DNA from: Yponomeuta sedellus
Lineage: Eukaryota > Arthropoda > Insecta > Lepidoptera > Yponomeutidae
NCBI GenBank assembly: GCA_934045075.1
Contig: OW203747.1
Span: forward strand, 13,049,894 to 13,113,893
Length of the DNA stretch: 64,000 bases
Direction of reading: 5' to 3'
The notes under the pieces were generated by a model. That model was not told the DNA's origin, did no database searches, and worked only from the letters and a program-made list of their open reading frames with translations. Position 1 is the first letter of the stretch, and every line of letters starts with the position of its first letter. This document shows positions 42,701-54,700 of this stretch, in pieces. Position numbers and translations under genes: made by a program.

Positions 42701-45700
42701 CATCACAAACATGTAAACATCCAAGACCTTGGCTTTTTTGTTCCCAGCCGGGATTCGAACCCGGGACCTCTTACATGGTAGGCAGACGCGCTACCGCTAC
42801 GCCACAGAGGTCGTCATACACTGTCGCAAACGTGGGATCCGGTCATCAAGAAGTGTTCGAGTCGAAAAAAGTCGCATGGCTTATCGTCCGACATTGTCCG
42901 TGTAGTGTGTCGCAACCCTAATAGTACTTTGTGATGGCTGATTGAGAGTATATACTATTTTTATTTTTATTGCACTAACCCGTGCTAAGAACAAATTTAA
43001 AAACCTATTTAGAGGCTAAAAATTTCACCCATGCCGGGATTCGAACCCGCAACCTCTGGCTATCCGTGCCAGCGCTCTTCCAATTGAGCCAATAAGCGAC
43101 TCATCGGCATCAGTGAAATTTCGAACCTCTTTACACTATTCTCTGTATTACGTACAGGCAGCGACATCTAGCTTAAGCAAATTGCATCACTTACAGCCCC
43201 GACTACCTGCTTTGCAGTTAGGTTTTACATCGGAATAATATCACTGTACCCACATGATTATACTACTTTTATATTTAATGCACTAACCCGTGTTAAGGAC
43301 AAATTTAAAAACTTATTTAGAGGCTAAATAGGTCTTTAAATTAATTGAGGGTAGTCTGAAACCTCATCAGCCGAAGATGCGAACGGGTGGCAGCCATCAG
43401 TCTTCTCGTGACCACGATGACTGTAACGTCGTCGAAACGTCGAGGTAAAATAGCAATAAATTACTACGCGATTAAGCCCCGAAAATATTGTAATGATGAA
43501 ATATTGTAATGAATGACGACGATGAATTACTTGTGGGGGCTCTTCTCCTGGTTGAGGTAGAAGGCCCGCAGGTAGTGGTCGGCCGGTTGTTGCTTGAAGC
43601 CGTTGAATCTGTACTGGAATGTGCCGATGGAGGGCGAATCCTCGTAGTACACCGTGCGGTACCTGGAAAGATCACGAATCGTAGTTGATATTGAAAAATG
43701 GCACATGTAAAAAAAATTATAGATAGATAGAGAACACTTGCACAACCAGAAAAAAGAATACAACCATGCTTTCTTAAATCTAAGTAATGTAGATAGCTAG
43801 ATAGATAGATAGGAGGGAGGGAGGGAGGGAGGGAGGGAGGGAGGGAGGGAGATAGATGGATGGATGGATGGATGGATGGATGGATGGATGGATGGATGGA
43901 TGGATGGATGGATGGATGGATGGATGGATGGATGGATGGATGGATGGATGGATGGATGGATGGATGGATGGATGGATGGATGGATGGATGGATGGATGGA
44001 TGGATGGATGGATGGATGGATGGATGGATGGATGGATGGATGGATGGATGGATGGATGGATGGATGGATGGATGGATGGATGGATGGATGGATGGATGGA
44101 TGGATGGATGGATGGATGGATGGATGGATGGATGGATGGATGGATGGATGGATGGATGGATGGATGGATGGATGGATGGATGGATGGATGGATGGATGGA
44201 TGGATGGATGGATGGATGGATGGATGGATGGATGGATGGATGGATGGATGGATGGATGGATGGATGGATGGATGGATGGATGGATGGATGGATGGATGGA
44301 TGGATGGATGGATGGATGGATGGATGGATGGATGGATGGATGGATGGATGGATGGATGGATGGATGGATGGATGGATGGATGGATGGATGGATGGATGGA
44401 TGGATGGATGGATGGATGGATGGATGGATGGATGGATGGATGGATGGATGGATGGATGGATGGATGGATGGATGGATGGATGGATGGATGGATGGATGGA
44501 TGGATGGATGGATGGATGGATGGATGGATGGATGGATGGATGGATGGATGGATGGATGGATGGATGGATGGATGGATGGATGGATGGATGGATGGATGGA
44601 TGGATGGATGGATGGATGGATGGATGGATGGTTGGATGGATGGATGGATGGATGGATGGATGGATGGATGGATGGATGGATGGATGGATGGATGGATGGA
44701 TGGATGGATGGATGGATGGATGGATGGATGGATGGATGGATGGATGGATGGATGGATGGATGGATGGATGGATGGATGGATGGATGGATGGATGGATGGA
44801 TGGATGGATGGATGGATGGATGGATGGATGGATGGATGGATGGATGGATGGATGGATGGATGGATGGATGGATGGATGGATGGATGGATGGATGGATGGA
44901 TGGATGGATGGATGGATGGATGGATGGATGGATGGATGGATGGATGGATGGATGGATGGATGGATGGATGGATGGATGGATGGATGGATGGATGGATGGA
45001 TGGATGGATGGATGGATGGATGGATGGATGGATGGATAGATAGATAGATAGATAGAGAACACTATTGTACATAAAAATGGAAATTACACAGATATTTCTT
45101 AACCTAAGAGTACAAACATCACTAAAAGTGATCTCTTCCAGACAACCTTTGGATGGACTGGACTAATATACTGAAGAAGGAAGTAGATGTACAAATATAT
45201 AAGATTTTTACAAAGGTATAAATGAATACATGCCTAAACAATAGTGTACATATAGTTATCAACAGATAAATACAAATAATTTACATAAATACGCAAAATA
45301 AAAAATATATAAGATAAGAATATTCTTTATTGTATACCGGAAAAATAGTTACAAAAACGGCAGATACAAAAGATCAAATACAATTTGCGGCCTTATTGCT
45401 AAAAGCAATTTCTTCCAGGCAACCTCAAATTGGAGAATTTGCCGAGGAGAAATATATATATTACGAGTATTTAATGTAATTATGTAAACTGTTAATTAAC
45501 CCTTACGCGGACGCGCGGATGCTATAGCATACATAACAATTAAAAGAACAATAGATTTTAAAAACGTCCGCGAAAGTGTTAAGGACTTTGAAAAGACTAT
45601 GTTTGGAGTTTTTATGTCCATTTTTTCTCCAAAATGAGTTAGATTTTGAAATGGACACCTAGTTTGAATTGTAACGTTCATTAAGCCGCAGTTTCTGCGC

Positions 45701-48700
45701 TACTTTAAATGGAACCTTTTGTGCCACTCACCCATCCTGTTTCAGCCTGTTGAACACAAACGGAAAGTCGTCCAACGTGACGGAGCCTGAAGTCTTGCGT
45801 ACATCCGGCAATTCCAGCTCGTTCTTCCCGGTCAATATCGGGAACAAGGCAGCCGGCGTGCCGTCACCAAGGACGTTGTATCTAGAAAATGTGAGAAATG
45901 AAAATAAAATAAAAAATAAAAATTGCTGTCAAGCACATAAGGAAATTATTGTCATTAGACTGACTTAAAATCTAGCTGTACGTAGATACCTACTTTTGTT
46001 ATTGCTTAGTGTTTATCTATATTAATTAGTTATATATCTAGTTCAACATAACTTCATACAAATTGTTAGCACGTAAGGCTAACAACAGCATATGTACATA
46101 CATATGCTGTTGATAAACCTAATAAAATAAAAGTGTTAACAAGTTGATAACACAAAAAAAAACAAACGCTTTTAAAATACGCAATAAATCGAAACTACCT
46201 TTCACTAATGTTACTTTAGAAAGAGTGTAGAGACGACGTGATTGCATATTAATAATTATATTGTAGATTCTTTAACTGACAAGAAATTAAGGGGAACTTT
46301 GGGGTGCTACGGTCTAGAACCTAGAATAAACAACCAAGGACTTTAATCAGTGTCAATATGGCGATATGTCAAGTAAGTAGGAAAAATTCTACCATCTGCG
46401 AGCTATTCTGGCGTGCGCTGCCAAAACCGCTAGAATTATTTTCGTGCGACTGTAGCATGTCAATATTGTCAGGCTGGTAATTTATAATAACAAGTAGGAA
46501 ACTCTTTATTAAAAACCTGTTTAGAGGCTGAAAATTCCGCCCAAGCCGGGCCTCGAACTCGGAAACACTTACCCGTTCAAGATGACAGCATTCAGTTCGC
46601 GCACCGCCCTGTAGCTTTTGGGCATGCGCCTGATGAAGCCGTTCTTGGACGTGGAGTCGAACCCCAGAATCAGCACGTTGAGGGTGTTTTCACGGCCAGG
46701 TGGTGGGGGCGGCACCTTCACAGAATCTCGGAGGCCCGCAACGTGGCCGGACCATGTTGCTGGGTGGGATCTGACGAAGACACACAGCATCAAAAAGGGG
46801 TGCATTAAAGGAGCCTCACCGATATTGTTATAGACATCATTCGACATTATTTTTCATCATTCGGGTCTTGGATGTTATCTATGTATTTATTGTATTAAAT
46901 CTATCGTCGAGTTAGCACCTATAACACAAGTCATTTAGTTGTACTTAGTATAGGGCTAACGAGATCTGTGTAATATGTCCATGAATATTTATTATTAATG
47001 TTATCATTTTATAATCTAAAATTCCCAATCTTATTCTTTTTCTTACAATTTCATTTTTTTTACAATCACTGACATTTCGCCATCGATCTCCTATTTTATT
47101 TATCTTTTTACAATTTATGCAATTATTTACCTGACATTTCACTAATATTTAATTCAGCAGTATACTTCGTTAACTCAAAGTTTGACTCGCTTGAAGCTGT
47201 TTATCTTACATTCCACTAATTTAATTTTGTATATTTTTACGGTTCGTACTATCTCCCCGGGCTCTTCACGCAGCGCCGCCTGTTGGGTACTGACCAAAGA
47301 CTACAATATTATACTGTACTGAAGGAAGCTGAATATTATTGCTGTGTGGTGTCGGCTTAGAGAATAGCACCAACCCAATTCTTCCCGCGGGTGCCGTAAA
47401 AGGCGACTAAGGGTCACAAACCATGGGGTGGGCAGCAGCGCCCCCTGCAGTACAATTCAACCGAACTGCGATCCCCAACCCGCATGCCCAGCGTGGGGAT
47501 TATGGGCATTACCCGTTATGATAGCACATCGTGGCGCTCTTTAGGGGAGGGCTATGTCCAGCAGTGGACTAGTATAGCCTGACGACGACGGCGACGACTG
47601 AAGGACCAGGGCTGAGGTATTACTCTCCAGCTTGTGTTGAGTCAGAGCCTTTTTGCATTTGCCACACTAACAGTACTCACACTGGGTAATGCCTTGCTTT
47701 GTGTATAAATTGTAAATGACCTTTTCTTTCATTTTTGTAAATTCTACGCAATCACAGAGCCCGTACGTCAAGCGCACCCTGGGCAACAATCGTCAATTTC
47801 CTTACGCTGATTGGCAAATCCTTTAACGATGCCTTGCCATCTTAACACTAACAAGAAGCATCAGAATAATCAGCTGGGTGGAGCTTGGTTCTTCTTCTTC
47901 AGGCTATATTATGTAGTCCACTGCTAGACATAGCCCTCCCCTAATGAGCGCCATAGCGCCCTGTCTTCAGGTTGCCGCATCCAGCATTTGCCGGCAGTTT
48001 TTCGCAGATCGACGTACCACCGGGTCGGAGTGCGTCCTACACTACGTTTGCCGAGTCGCGGTCTCCTGATGGAGTTTGGTTAAATCAATCTATTTTATAA
48101 ATTGATTAATTACTGCTTTCTTATTTCTATTTCTGTTTTGAGTGTAATTTTCTCGTTACGTTAATGGTAGCTTTCACACGTGAACTGTCTGGGTTCAAAT
48201 TAATTGTAAAAACTTTTAATAGGCTGAGTATGTTTCCTAATTATCTATGTATTGTAAGCCTGTAATAGCTGTTACTCTTCCTAGTCTAAAATAAAATCAC
48301 ATCCGGGTAGTTGAACAAATATTTAGTTTTATACTAAGTACGTTTGTGAACAAAGTCTTTCGTAAGCGCTGCACTTTATGGACTCAAATCTGGATTATGT
48401 TACCTGCGCCCCGATTATATTTTTTTTTTTACGAAATACTTTATTCAAAATAACACAGAAACTGCGGCTTAATGAACGTTACAAGACAAACAAGGTGTCT
48501 ATTTCAAAATCTACTTCATGTTGGGAGAAAAAATGGACTAATAAACTCCAAACTTCAAAAAAGTCTTTTCAAAGTAACGGACTTTGTTGTACAATTATGT
48601 ATAGTATTTTCTAAGATTAACACGAGCACTAGACATAATTAAAACTGTTTTTATACGGATTTATGCTCTCGTTTATTACATTTTTACAATTTTCCGACGT

Positions 48701-51700
48701 TTCGAGACCACGGCACCTGAAAAAGTGCCGAAACGTCGGCACTTTTTCAAAATTGTAAAAATGTAATAAACGAGCATAAATCCGTATAAAAACAGTTTTA
48801 AGAACAATTATGTGTCTTAATATCACTGCCATGTCTCAGATATCCACTGAAATGCGGTTTCCATTAGGAGTGATACATGTTACGCCTCAGAGCGGTGGTA
48901 GCGGAACGGTGTAGAACGCCTCGCAATCGGGAGGTCGTGGGTTCGAACCCCGGCATGTACCAATGACTTTGTTTCCTAATTTATGTACATTTGTGAAATT
49001 ATAGTAGCAATACCACTGGCTGACGGTGAAGGAAAACATCGTAAGGAAACCCTGGTGTCTGAAGTGTTAACGTACCTCAGCGCTTGCTATGTACAATGGC
49101 CTAAGGCCCAATTATGAGGCTAAGTGCGGAAATCTCAGGTCTAACTATGTTACGCCTCATATCTATGCGGAAGAGCTAAGTAAACATTCCGCTTTTGCAT
49201 ACAAATGTGCTCGTGGCCTAAGCGAAGCGAGTGATTGGAATCAATCACTTGGTTAAGCAACAACAGGCGCGGTCAGGTACGGGATGGGTGAGCGTTCCGT
49301 TACTACCGCCAGTTGCATTTTTCCGAGCGCTTCCGTGCTTCGCAAGGCACGTGCCGGCTGTCATATAATGGCAGTCGTTAAGCTATGTCAGAGGCCTTAT
49401 GGGCGGCTTGATAACTTCTGACAGTACGGCCCGCCACTGTCTTACAATCCTCCACCAACCCGGACTTGGCCCCCGTGGTGGAGTATGGCCTAGCCTTCTT
49501 ACGATGCAGGAAGGGACCGGTGCCCCAACAGTAGGGGCATAAAGGGTTGATAACGATAACGATACAGATGTATACGTTAAAAGTTACATAGTCAATGCGC
49601 TGGTCGGACACTTCCGACAAAAAATAAAGTAAGTAAATCAGGATTTAGATAAGATAAGATATTTATTGAGCGTTCTTGTTTTACATCAGATGTCTTATAT
49701 TTAAGTCAATAATATATTCCTTTTGTTGTGGTCCTGTTTCGAGAATTTTCTTGTGTGTTGTGTGAATAAAAGTTTCTTTGTTCAATTCAAACTGACTTTG
49801 AGCCTAAGGACCCAGTAGTGAAACGAATAATCTGCCGAATGAACGAGAAGTACCAACAGTATGATTAACACGCTTTATTGGCATTTTATGTACTTACAAA
49901 TTGAAATTTAAGTTCAATAAGAAGATAAGAAAATATAGTGCCAACTGAACGAGCGATCAAAATTGTGTTTCTGTGTGTGTGTGTTTGCGCGTTTTTGTGT
50001 GTGTGAGGAGGATGATGGTGGTGATATCAACCCTTTTTATGTCCCCACTGCTGGGGTCTCTGCCTGTATCCCAGGAAGGTTAGGCCATACTCCACCACGA
50101 GGGCCAAGTCCGGGTTGGTGGAGGATTGTAAGACTGTGTGGGCCTTACTGTCAGCAGTTATCAAGGCGCGCTCTGACATGGCTTAACGACTGCCATTACA
50201 TGACCGCCGGCACCAACGGCTTAACGTGCCTTGCGAAGCACGAAAGTGCTCGGAAAAAATGCCACTAGCGGTAGTCACGGAACGGTCACCCACCAGCACC
50301 TGGCCGCGCCTGTTGTTGCTTAACCCAAGTGATTGTCTCCAATCGATCGGTTTCTCTAGGCCACAAGCGCTTTTGAGTATCTGTGTGTGCAATAAACATA
50401 CGATGCGTGATACGTTACCGCATCAAGTGTTGGTAGAAGTCGCTGCTAAGCTACAATTATTTATTGTTTGTCAATCTAAGATGGTAATTACATTGTGTAT
50501 CGCGCCTCTTAGCTATGTTATTAAGATTAACAGAAATGCTGAGGAATTGGCAACATTTACTACAGTGACTCTAATCACATAAGTTTATCAATGCTGTTTA
50601 ATCTCCTTGAATAATCCCCGAGGGGTAGGCTGAGACCAGGGACTGCCACTTGCCACGCTCATGACAGATCACCTTCGCTTCGTCAACGTTCATTAGTCGT
50701 TGCATTCCGGGTTTTTTCCTTGAATAAAGTAAGGGCTCGCTCGCAAGAAGCGCTCGTGGCCTAGTGAAACCGAGTGATGGGATCAATCACTTAAGTTAAG
50801 CAACAACAGGCGCGGTTAGGTGCCGGATGCCCGTGACTACCGCTAGTGGCATTTTTCCCGACCGCTTCCGTGCTTCGCAAGGCACGTTAAACCGTTGAAG
50901 CCGGCTGTCATGAAATGTCAGTCGTCAAGCCATATCAGAGCCTTATGGGCGGCTTGATAACTTTTGACAGTAAGGCCCGCCACTGCCTTAAAACCCTCCA
51001 CCAGCCCAGACTTGGTCCCCGTGGTGGAGTATGGCCTAACCTTGCGGCGATGCAAGAAGAGACGTACAAAGGGTTGTTATAAAAGGAAATAAAATACGTA
51101 CTTGTCTCCATGGCTCCCGCGACACGACACAACAGCGAAGTCGCTGTCCTTCAATATAAAGGGATCTGCGCCTCTAACGTCTGTGGGCTTGCCTATCGTG
51201 TAATGCTTGTCACTGTGGTACAGGACGTATTTGTATGTGCAGACCACATTCTTCATTTTACTGAGGACTTTGTTCGTAACGCGGCACGTCTCGAGCTGTT
51301 GGCAGAGAAACGCATGAAATATATTAATAATCCGCTACTTGACTCCCGTTTCAAGTAAGTCTTAAATGCTAATATCTCTATACTATTTTTATTTTTAATG
51401 CATTAACCCGTGCTAAGGACAATTTTAAAAACCTATTTAGAGGCTAAAAATTCCACCCATGCCGGGATTCGAACCCGCGACCTCTGGCTATTAATAGTAT
51501 AATCATGTGGGTACAGTGATATCATTCCGATGTAAAAACCTAACTGCAAAGTAGGTAGTCGGGGCTGTAAGTGATGCAATTTATTTAAGCTAGATGTCGC
51601 TGCCTGTACGTAATACAGAGAATAGTGTAAAGAAGTTCGAAATTTCACTGATGCCGGTGAGTCGCTCATTGGCTCAGTTGGAAAGAGCGCTGGCATGTAT

Positions 51701-54700
51701 AGCCAGAAGTCGCGGGTTCGATTTCCGGCATGGGTGGAATTTTTAGCCTGTAAATAGGTTTTTAAAATATAAAATATTTAATTTACTAGAATTCAGTACA
51801 AAAGGCGGCCATTTTGCTTAGAGCAATTTCATCCAGACAACCGACGTGAAGGAAAATGATCTGAACCTGACTCGCCCATTAGCTCAGTTGGAAACTGAGC
51901 TAATGGGCGAGTCAGGTGCAGGATGGGTGACCGTCCCGTGACTACCGCTAGTGGCATTTTTCCGAGCACTTCCGTGCTTAGCAAGTCACGTTAGTGTAGC
52001 AAGGCCCGTTGGTGACGGCTGTCATGTAATGGCAGTCGTTAAGCCATGTCAGAGGCCTTATGGGCGGCTTGATAACTTCCGACAATCCTCCACCAACCCG
52101 GACTTGGCCCCCGTGGTGGAGTATGACCTAACCTTCCTGTGATGCAGGAAGAGACTCATGCCCCAACAGTGGGGACATACAAGGGTTGATATCGAAAGCT
52201 GAATACTCACATGGCATCGCACCCAGTCCTCGACGTTTCCGCAGTTAACTTTAGGCAGGTCGGTGTCAAACTGCGTCACCTCCTTATCGAAGGGATCCAG
52301 CACAGGGATCTGGCACCCAGTGCCTTTGTCTTTCTGTAGAGCTTCCTTCAGGCGGTCCTCGATATACCTGCGTTGATTGTCCATCGGTCAACAAGGAGTC
52401 CAAATACCAAAACAAAACTTCCTAGCCCATTCCATAACTGTCCACGGCTAACCGACATCAAACTTATCTTCAATAGGCGATTTGGAGGTGTGGAAAATGT
52501 ATTAATTATATACATGGCCGTGGTGGTGGCGGCCTAACCATCCTGTGATGCAGGAAGATACCCGTGCCCCAGCAGTGGGGGCATATAAAGGTTGATATCG
52601 AATTATATACATGTGTATCAATTAAGAATATTAAAATAGTTTAAAGCATTATATTTAAAAAAAACAAATCACTTCTACAAAAAAAACAGGTTAAAACTTC
52701 ATAATTTTTAAAATAAGCCACGCTTTTGAGCAATATGGCGTCGCAGAGGAATTAGTGACGTCACTGGTCAGTACACAAACAAATGTCAAGTCAAATGACA
52801 AAACTTATCAAATTTTACTGTTTTTTTGCAGAAATGGTCCATTTTTTGCACATTCATACATAACCTGACGCCTGTATTCCAGAAGAATAGGCAGAGACCA
52901 AGGACTGCCACCTCCCACGATCCTGACGGATCATTTTTGCTTCATCAACGTTCATTAGTCGTTGCATGCCCATTTTTTTACACTGTCAAATCGACTATTT
53001 TCGATAACTCGGCGGCCATCTTGAAATGCAAAATTTTCCATCGTTTTCTTTAATAGCCGGCAACACAAAGCCGTTAGCTCTAGCGCATCTCTAGCATTCG
53101 CTTGTCCGACTGCCTGCAGACCTATTTGCGTGATGGTCAATACCGTCCAACATCGCGAACATCAAAAGCCACGTGAGGAAACAGACTGACTTGTGGATCA
53201 AGCGAATAAAATAGGAATAGACGGTTATATTATAAAAGTACACTGAATTTCACATACCGACCTTAAGGAACGTGGGAGTCTTAAGCTGTGATTACATGGG
53301 GATTGTTAAGGATTAGACGCTTGAGGTAAGTAGGCTTTCTATATTAGATCGCTTATGCGTATAGTTAATAACCTTAACTTAAATGAATTTAATTTTGAAA
53401 GCGTGGGCAGGCCCTTCACCACATGGTCTGACAACCTGGACCTAGAATCTAATATTTACAGTTTTTCAATAAATTATATAAGCACGACAATGGTTGTTAT
53501 TTGCCTCAATTTGGTAGTTTACAAAGTACAATATCATTCCAGAGGTATATCCCGAGAAGATTATAGGCATCTCTCGCGAAGATGATAAAATCGCGCGAGG
53601 CGCCGAGTTAAGTAGCACGGGTTATACCATTGCATTGCGATTGGTTTTTAAGACTACCAATAGTGTGAATAAAACAACCATTACCGGACTAATATGACTT
53701 TACACCCCCCCTGCTCACAGGGTGACGATCAATCAGTATTTTATTGAAAATTACACAGAAGCTGTGACAATGGTTGGTATTTGCTACAATTTGGTAGTCT
53801 ACAAAGCACAGTACAATGTCATTCTAGGGGTATAACCCGCGCAAATTAAATAGGTAGATATCTCTTGCGAACAAGATCGAATCGCGCGAGGCGCCGAGTT
53901 AAGTAGCACGGGTAATACCATTGCAATGCGATTGGTAACTAGACTACCAATAGTGTGAAATGAAACGACCATTACCGGACTAATAGGACTCTATTGAACA
54001 ACAATCTTCATTTTAGAGACTCGCGCCCCTGGTTACGGTGGCGGGGAGTAGATGGATGCGGACGGCTCAGGACCGTGAAGCTTGGAAAACCATGAGGTCT
54101 ATATCATGCAGTGGGCGTCAAATTGCTGCTGATGATGATGGTGATGATGATGATGAATTCTGATGGAAAACCGTTGAGGCAGCAATATTTTATTTTAGGG
54201 CCTAAAATGAAAATAATACCTTCCACACCACACAATCAAAACTAAGATACCCTGGGCGAGCCCAGCCCTCCTATTACGTAGCACTCCACTCTATCGAGTG
54301 GAGTATTTAGACGTCTCCTAAGTGTCAAAAAATTTATGCATTTGACGCACTCGACTCAGTGGTCACTTACGTAATAATGCCCCAGGATATTACAGACATT
54401 TAAAATCATCCAGATTGAGGCCATTTGTACAAATGCACGGCGGCTCCTAGTGGGGATCGAACCCACGGCCTCCGGCATGATAATCAGACCGCTAGACCAA
54501 CGAGGAAAGTAAAAAAAAAAACTAAAAATAAAACGTTACTACCTCAACTAATGACATGAATTATGAAAAATCAAATTGTTAGCATTGTGACAAAAAAACT
54601 AAATTGAGTGAGCGTTTATCGTATAGTCTGTTAGCTTTTAGAATATATGCTTTGTCAAAAAATTCAAGAAACCGGAAGTGAAACTTTATTATTGGTATTG

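Noticed and set aside
43780..45072. Open frames of about 390-430 residues on both strands (MDGW or HPSI repeats)
   Set aside because: They come from the pure tetranucleotide array, which leaves all frames open. No gene signals are present, and the array lies in an intron of the DUF229 gene.
48600..48812. Hammerhead ribozyme in the Penelope-like foldback
   Set aside because: A GAAAC box is present, but no CUGANGA core at the right distance was found; covariance-model searching would decide.
49205..49310. 5S rRNA gene
   Set aside because: Only the 3' half of 5S is present, diverged and followed by a constant non-ribosomal body; it is a SINE head.
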